A DNA stretch of 18,600 nt, from positions 1 to 18,600 of the forward strand of contig CANGUS010000005.1 of NCBI GenBank assembly GCA_947457085.1, written 5' to 3'. The position numbers were made by a program, and so were the translations under genes. Of this stretch, positions 16,036-18,600 are shown in pieces. This DNA is from Bacteroidota bacterium (GTDB lineage: Bacteria > Bacteroidota > Bacteroidia > Chitinophagales > Chitinophagaceae). Below the pieces are notes generated by a model. The model saw only the letters and a list, made by a program, of their open reading frames with translations, was not told the origin of the DNA and did not search any database. Within the stretch, counting starts at the first letter, position 1. Every line of letters begins with the position of its first letter.

Positions 16036-17847
16036 TTAGAATTTATATTTTGCTAGTATCTCATCTACTCTCCTTTCTACAGCTTCCTCTTTTTGCAAAA
16101 CAGGGGCATGGTGTGGTTTAATTCTAGCATCTATTATCATTGGTCCATTGCAACCCCAATGTTTGTTTTCGGTAAATGCTGCAATTCCATGAATATCATG
16201 CGATGGGTTACAACGAGTGAAGGCCACCCAAACAAAATTATTGAGTGTTTGGGCAGTAAAATTCGCATCATCACAAACAATAATCAATGGGATACCCGTT
16301 AATTCATCTAGGTTTAATTTTAATTTATCATTCAACAAATTCATTTCATGCAAAGTTTGTTGAGGAGAATGGTATTGATTTAATTGCAAAGCCACTACAC
16401 CAGGCATGATCATAGCGGTTTTCCATTCATTGAAACAAGATGGGATTTGGCTTGCTAATTTTCGTTTCACATCGCCATAAGCAGCAATTACCACTTTGCT
16501 ACCTGTATTTAATCCATCTCCCGAATAATCGAGCGTATCCATACTGGTTTTCGTATAAAAATGAATGTCTCGGGCTAAATTGATACGTTCTAAAATATAT
16601 TGAAAATAAGCTTCAATGTTGTGGGTAGACAATTGATTAGTTTCATCAGCCGTAATAAACAAGAACTTCGCTAAACTCAATTGTCCAGTACCTAAAGCAT
16701 GATTGGCTATCGTTAAAATTTCAGCTGGTTGTTTCGTTTGGTTATAAGGAGTGTATCGTTCACTTCCTATCGCAAGTAATAAAGGATGAACTCCAGCTGC
16801 ATCCACTGCATGCACTTCTTTCAATCCTGGAATTTCATGTTTCAATGCATTTCCTGTCATTTCATGAATCAACTGACCAAAACTGGTATCTTCTTGAGGT
16901 GGGCGGCCCACTACGGTAAAAGCCCATATCGCATTCTTTTTAGCATATACTTTATGTACTTTCATTACTGGGAAATTATGTTGTAAACTATAATACCCTA
17001 AATGATCTCCAAATGGTCCTTCTGGTTTTACTTCATTGGGAAACACTTCCCCTGTGATCACAAAATCAGCATCGGTACTCACACAAAATCCATCTTGATA
17101 AGTGTATCTAAACCGACGATTGCCCAATACTCCTGCAAACGTCATTTCACTGATTCCCTCTGGCAAGGGCATTACAGCAGAAACGGTATGAGATGGAGGA
17201 CCTCCAACAAAACAACTTACTTTTAAGGGTACGCCTTTTTTGTTGGCATTGGTTTGATGCACACCTATGCCTCTATGCAATTGATAATGCAAGCCTATTT
17301 CTTTATTTAATTCATAGTCATTACCATTGAGCTGAATGCGATACATTCCTAAATTTGATTTCATAATGCCTGGTGTATCCACATCTTCAGAATATACTTG
17401 AGGCAAAGTCACAAAAGCGCCACCATCCATTTTCCAATGATGAATCAATGGCAAATCAGTAATTGAAATTTCTTCATACAATACAGGTTTCGACAAAGGA
17501 TTTTTCAAGGGTAAAGCTTTCAAAGCGGCCATGCCTGTTTTGAAGTTTTTAATTGGATTTTTGATTGCCTTGATTGGATCATTTTTTACCTCTATTAAAT
17601 CTTGAACTTGTTTTAACGTATCTCTAAAAATAAATTTGCTTCTTTCTAATGTTCCAAAAATATTAGATGCGCATCTATATTTGGTTCCTTTAACGTTTTC
17701 AAATAATAAAGCTGGGCCCTCTTGTTCATATACTCTTAAATGAATGGCTGCCATTTCCAAATGAGGGTCAACTTCTTCTTTGATACGAAGTAAGTGTCCA
17801 TTTTTTTCTAAATCTAACAAGCAATTTTCAAGAGAGGAGTAACTCAT
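16036..17847 (-). CDS. UbiD-family decarboxylase (menaquinone biosynthesis decarboxylase-like)
   Basis: 603 residues, long for UbiD (about 490 in E. coli) but in the range of the menaquinone-associated branch. Visible motifs are SNLGMYR (164-170), with Asn165 as a likely Mn ligand, HRGIGVH (191-197), and KPEGPFGDHLGYY (274-286), which carries the catalytic/metal acidic residues Glu276 and Asp281. These enzymes use prenylated FMN made by UbiX to decarboxylate aromatic or unsaturated acids; a role in quinone synthesis is likely but not proven. An aromatic-acid decarboxylase is the alternative. ATG at 17847 is set by a -7 box four bases upstream. It is downstream of gpmI by 128 bp, with its own promoter. 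No ubiX in the window. Confidence 0.88.
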   Translation of the reverse strand: MSYSSLENCLLDLEKNGHLLRIKEEVDPHLEMAAIHLRVYEQEGPALLFENVKGTKYRCASNIFGTLERSKFIFRDTLKQVQDLIEVKNDPIKAIKNPIKNFKTGMAALKALPLKNPLSKPVLYEEISITDLPLIHHWKMDGGAFVTLPQVYSEDVDTPGIMKSNLGMYRIQLNGNDYELNKEIGLHYQLHRGIGVHQTNANKKGVPLKVSCFVGGPPSHTVSAVMPLPEGISEMTFAGVLGNRRFRYTYQDGFCVSTDADFVITGEVFPNEVKPEGPFGDHLGYYSLQHNFPVMKVHKVYAKKNAIWAFTVVGRPPQEDTSFGQLIHEMTGNALKHEIPGLKEVHAVDAAGVHPLLLAIGSERYTPYNQTKQPAEILTIANHALGTGQLSLAKFLFITADETNQLSTHNIEAYFQYILERINLARDIHFYTKTSMDTLDYSGDGLNTGSKVVIAAYGDVKRKLASQIPSCFNEWKTAMIMPGVVALQLNQYHSPQQTLHEMNLLNDKLKLNLDELTGIPLIIVCDDANFTAQTLNNFVWVAFTRCNPSHDIHGIAAFTENKHWGCNGPMIIDARIKPHHAPVLQKEEAVERRVDEILAKYKF

Positions 17848-17851
17848 ACTG

Positions 17852-17859
17852 CAAATATA
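17852..17859 (-). promoter_or_regulatory. -7 box abutting the UbiD-type gene start
   Basis: The minus strand reads TATATTTG, matching TAnnTTTG, and ends four bases before the ATG at 17847, predicting a leaderless mRNA. The -33 position falls inside a heptamer repeat and shows only ACTG. Confidence 0.55.
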
Positions 17860-17860
17860 G

Positions 17861-17888
17861 TTGTAAGTTGTTAGTTGTCAGTTGTTGG
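17861..17888. repeat. Heptamer tandem repeat TTGTNRG x4
   Basis: Four adjacent 7-bp units: TTGTAAG, TTGTTAG, TTGTCAG, TTGTTGG. The array covers the spacer and -33 region of the UbiD-type promoter. Confidence 0.75.
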
Positions 17889-17920
17889 ATCGTTGTGATT
17901 ATTGATAGGGTATTTTTTTA

Positions 17921-17937
17921 AACAATTTAAAATTGTT
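17921..17937. repeat. 8-1-8 perfect palindrome
   Basis: AACAATTT, A, AAATTGTT lies between gpmI and the UbiD-type gene. Neither strand has a T-run after it (the T-run is on the left of the plus strand), so it does not look like a terminator. It may be an operator or a chance AT-rich palindrome. Confidence 0.35.
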
Positions 17938-17975
17938 ATCACCATACCACTGAGTTTAAAAGTTGCATCAATAGC

Positions 17976-18600
17976 TTAGGAAATCAATACATTACCGGTC
18001 ATTTCACTAGGAATGGCAATACCCATCCGGTGCAAAACAGTGGGTGCCAAATCCCCTAATTTTCCATTTTTTACTTCACCTACAGAATCATTAGAAATTA
18101 CAAATAATGGAACAGGATTCAAGGTGTGCGCTGTATTAGGGGTTCCATCCTCATTGATCATATAATCACTATTGCCATGATCAGCAGTTAAGAAAATGGT
18201 ATAATCTTGCTTTAAGGCTTCTGTTACAATTTTTTCTACACAAGCATCTACCGTTTCCACGGCTTTAATAACCGCTTCCCAAACACCTGTGTGACCTACC
18301 ATGTCTGCATTGGCAAAATTTAACACAATAAAATCAGCCGTTTGATTTTTGATTTCCGGTAAAATTAATTCGGTAATCTGCAGGGCGCTCATTTCGGGCT
18401 TTAAATCATACGTGGCAACCTCTTTAGGAGATGGAGCCATTAAGCGTTTTTCACCAATAAATTCTTTTTCCCTACCACCACTAAAAAAGAAGGTTACGTG
18501 AGGATATTTTTCTGTTTCAGCAATTCTAATTTGAGTTTTATTATTGGCTTCTAAAACTTCACCTAAGGTATTTTTTAAATCATCATTTTTGAAAATAACC
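17976..18600 (-). CDS. gpmI: 2,3-bisphosphoglycerate-independent phosphoglycerate mutase (partial, C-terminal part)
   Basis: The frame is open from the window edge to the stop at 17976, giving about 207 C-terminal residues of a protein usually near 510; the 5' end lies beyond the window. Family motifs are HVTFFFSGGRE, PSPKEVATYDLKPEMSA, the Mn-binding NADMVGHTG (Asp, His), TADHGNSD (Asp, His) and TAHTLNPVP (His). It interconverts 3- and 2-phosphoglycerate in glycolysis without 2,3-bisphosphoglycerate. No internal start near the ATG at 18440 should be used, because the upstream codons encode conserved family sequence. The UbiD-type gene lies 128 bp downstream. Confidence 0.95.
   Translation of the reverse strand, partial: VIFKNDDLKNTLGEVLEANNKTQIRIAETEKYPHVTFFFSGGREKEFIGEKRLMAPSPKEVATYDLKPEMSALQITELILPEIKNQTADFIVLNFANADMVGHTGVWEAVIKAVETVDACVEKIVTEALKQDYTIFLTADHGNSDYMINEDGTPNTAHTLNPVPLFVISNDSVGEVKNGKLGDLAPTVLHRMGIAIPSEMTGNVLIS

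Overview
The window looks like chromosomal DNA of an aerobic member of the Bacteroidota, most like Chitinophagales/Chitinophagaceae. The evidence is visibly AT-rich DNA, several TAnnTTTG promoter -7 boxes with almost no Shine-Dalgarno sites, a SusC-style carboxypeptidase-like domain in front of a TonB receptor, alternative complex III genes, and the DUF1573-tatC pair. All genes appear intact except the two cut by the window edges. No transposase, phage, CRISPR, tRNA or rRNA gene was seen. No gene-free stretch exceeds 300 bases; the longest spacer is 222 bp (2729-2950).

Layout. 1-2728 (minus): start of the alternative complex III operon, with hexaheme cytochrome ActA followed by the N-terminal part of ActB, which carries a twin-arginine signal. 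2951-6359 (plus): a probable metal-acquisition locus made of a small His-rich membrane protein, a ZnuD/FrpB-like TonB-dependent receptor and a lipoprotein. It contains a Fur-type 7-1-7 operator candidate and ends at a strong terminator. 6476-10559 (minus): tatC and a DUF1573 protein as a pair, then tadA and NAD-dependent DNA ligase ligA. 10686-11522 (minus): a flavin reductase-like protein. 11617-14165 (plus): a sugar cassette of glycosyltransferase, sedoheptulose-7-phosphate isomerase gmhA and an HddC-type heptose-1-phosphate guanylyltransferase, closed by a bidirectional terminator. 14189-15187 (minus): a fumarylacetoacetate hydrolase family enzyme. 15343-15993 (plus): uracil phosphoribosyltransferase upp. 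16036-18600 (minus): a UbiD-type decarboxylase preceded by the C-terminal part of phosphoglycerate mutase gpmI.

Links between genes. ActA/ActB oxidise menaquinol, the UbiD-type enzyme may serve quinone synthesis, and TatC would export proteins with Tat signals such as ActB. GmhA and HddC catalyse the first and last steps of GDP-heptose synthesis, which could feed the neighbouring glycosyltransferase. The most unusual signals are non-coding: -7 boxes placed so close to start codons that transcripts should be leaderless, four spacers with short repeats phased at 7 or 14 bp, and the three-half-site operator in front of the TonB receptor. I found no convincing wholly new system; the metal-locus operator and the heptad spacers are the best leads.
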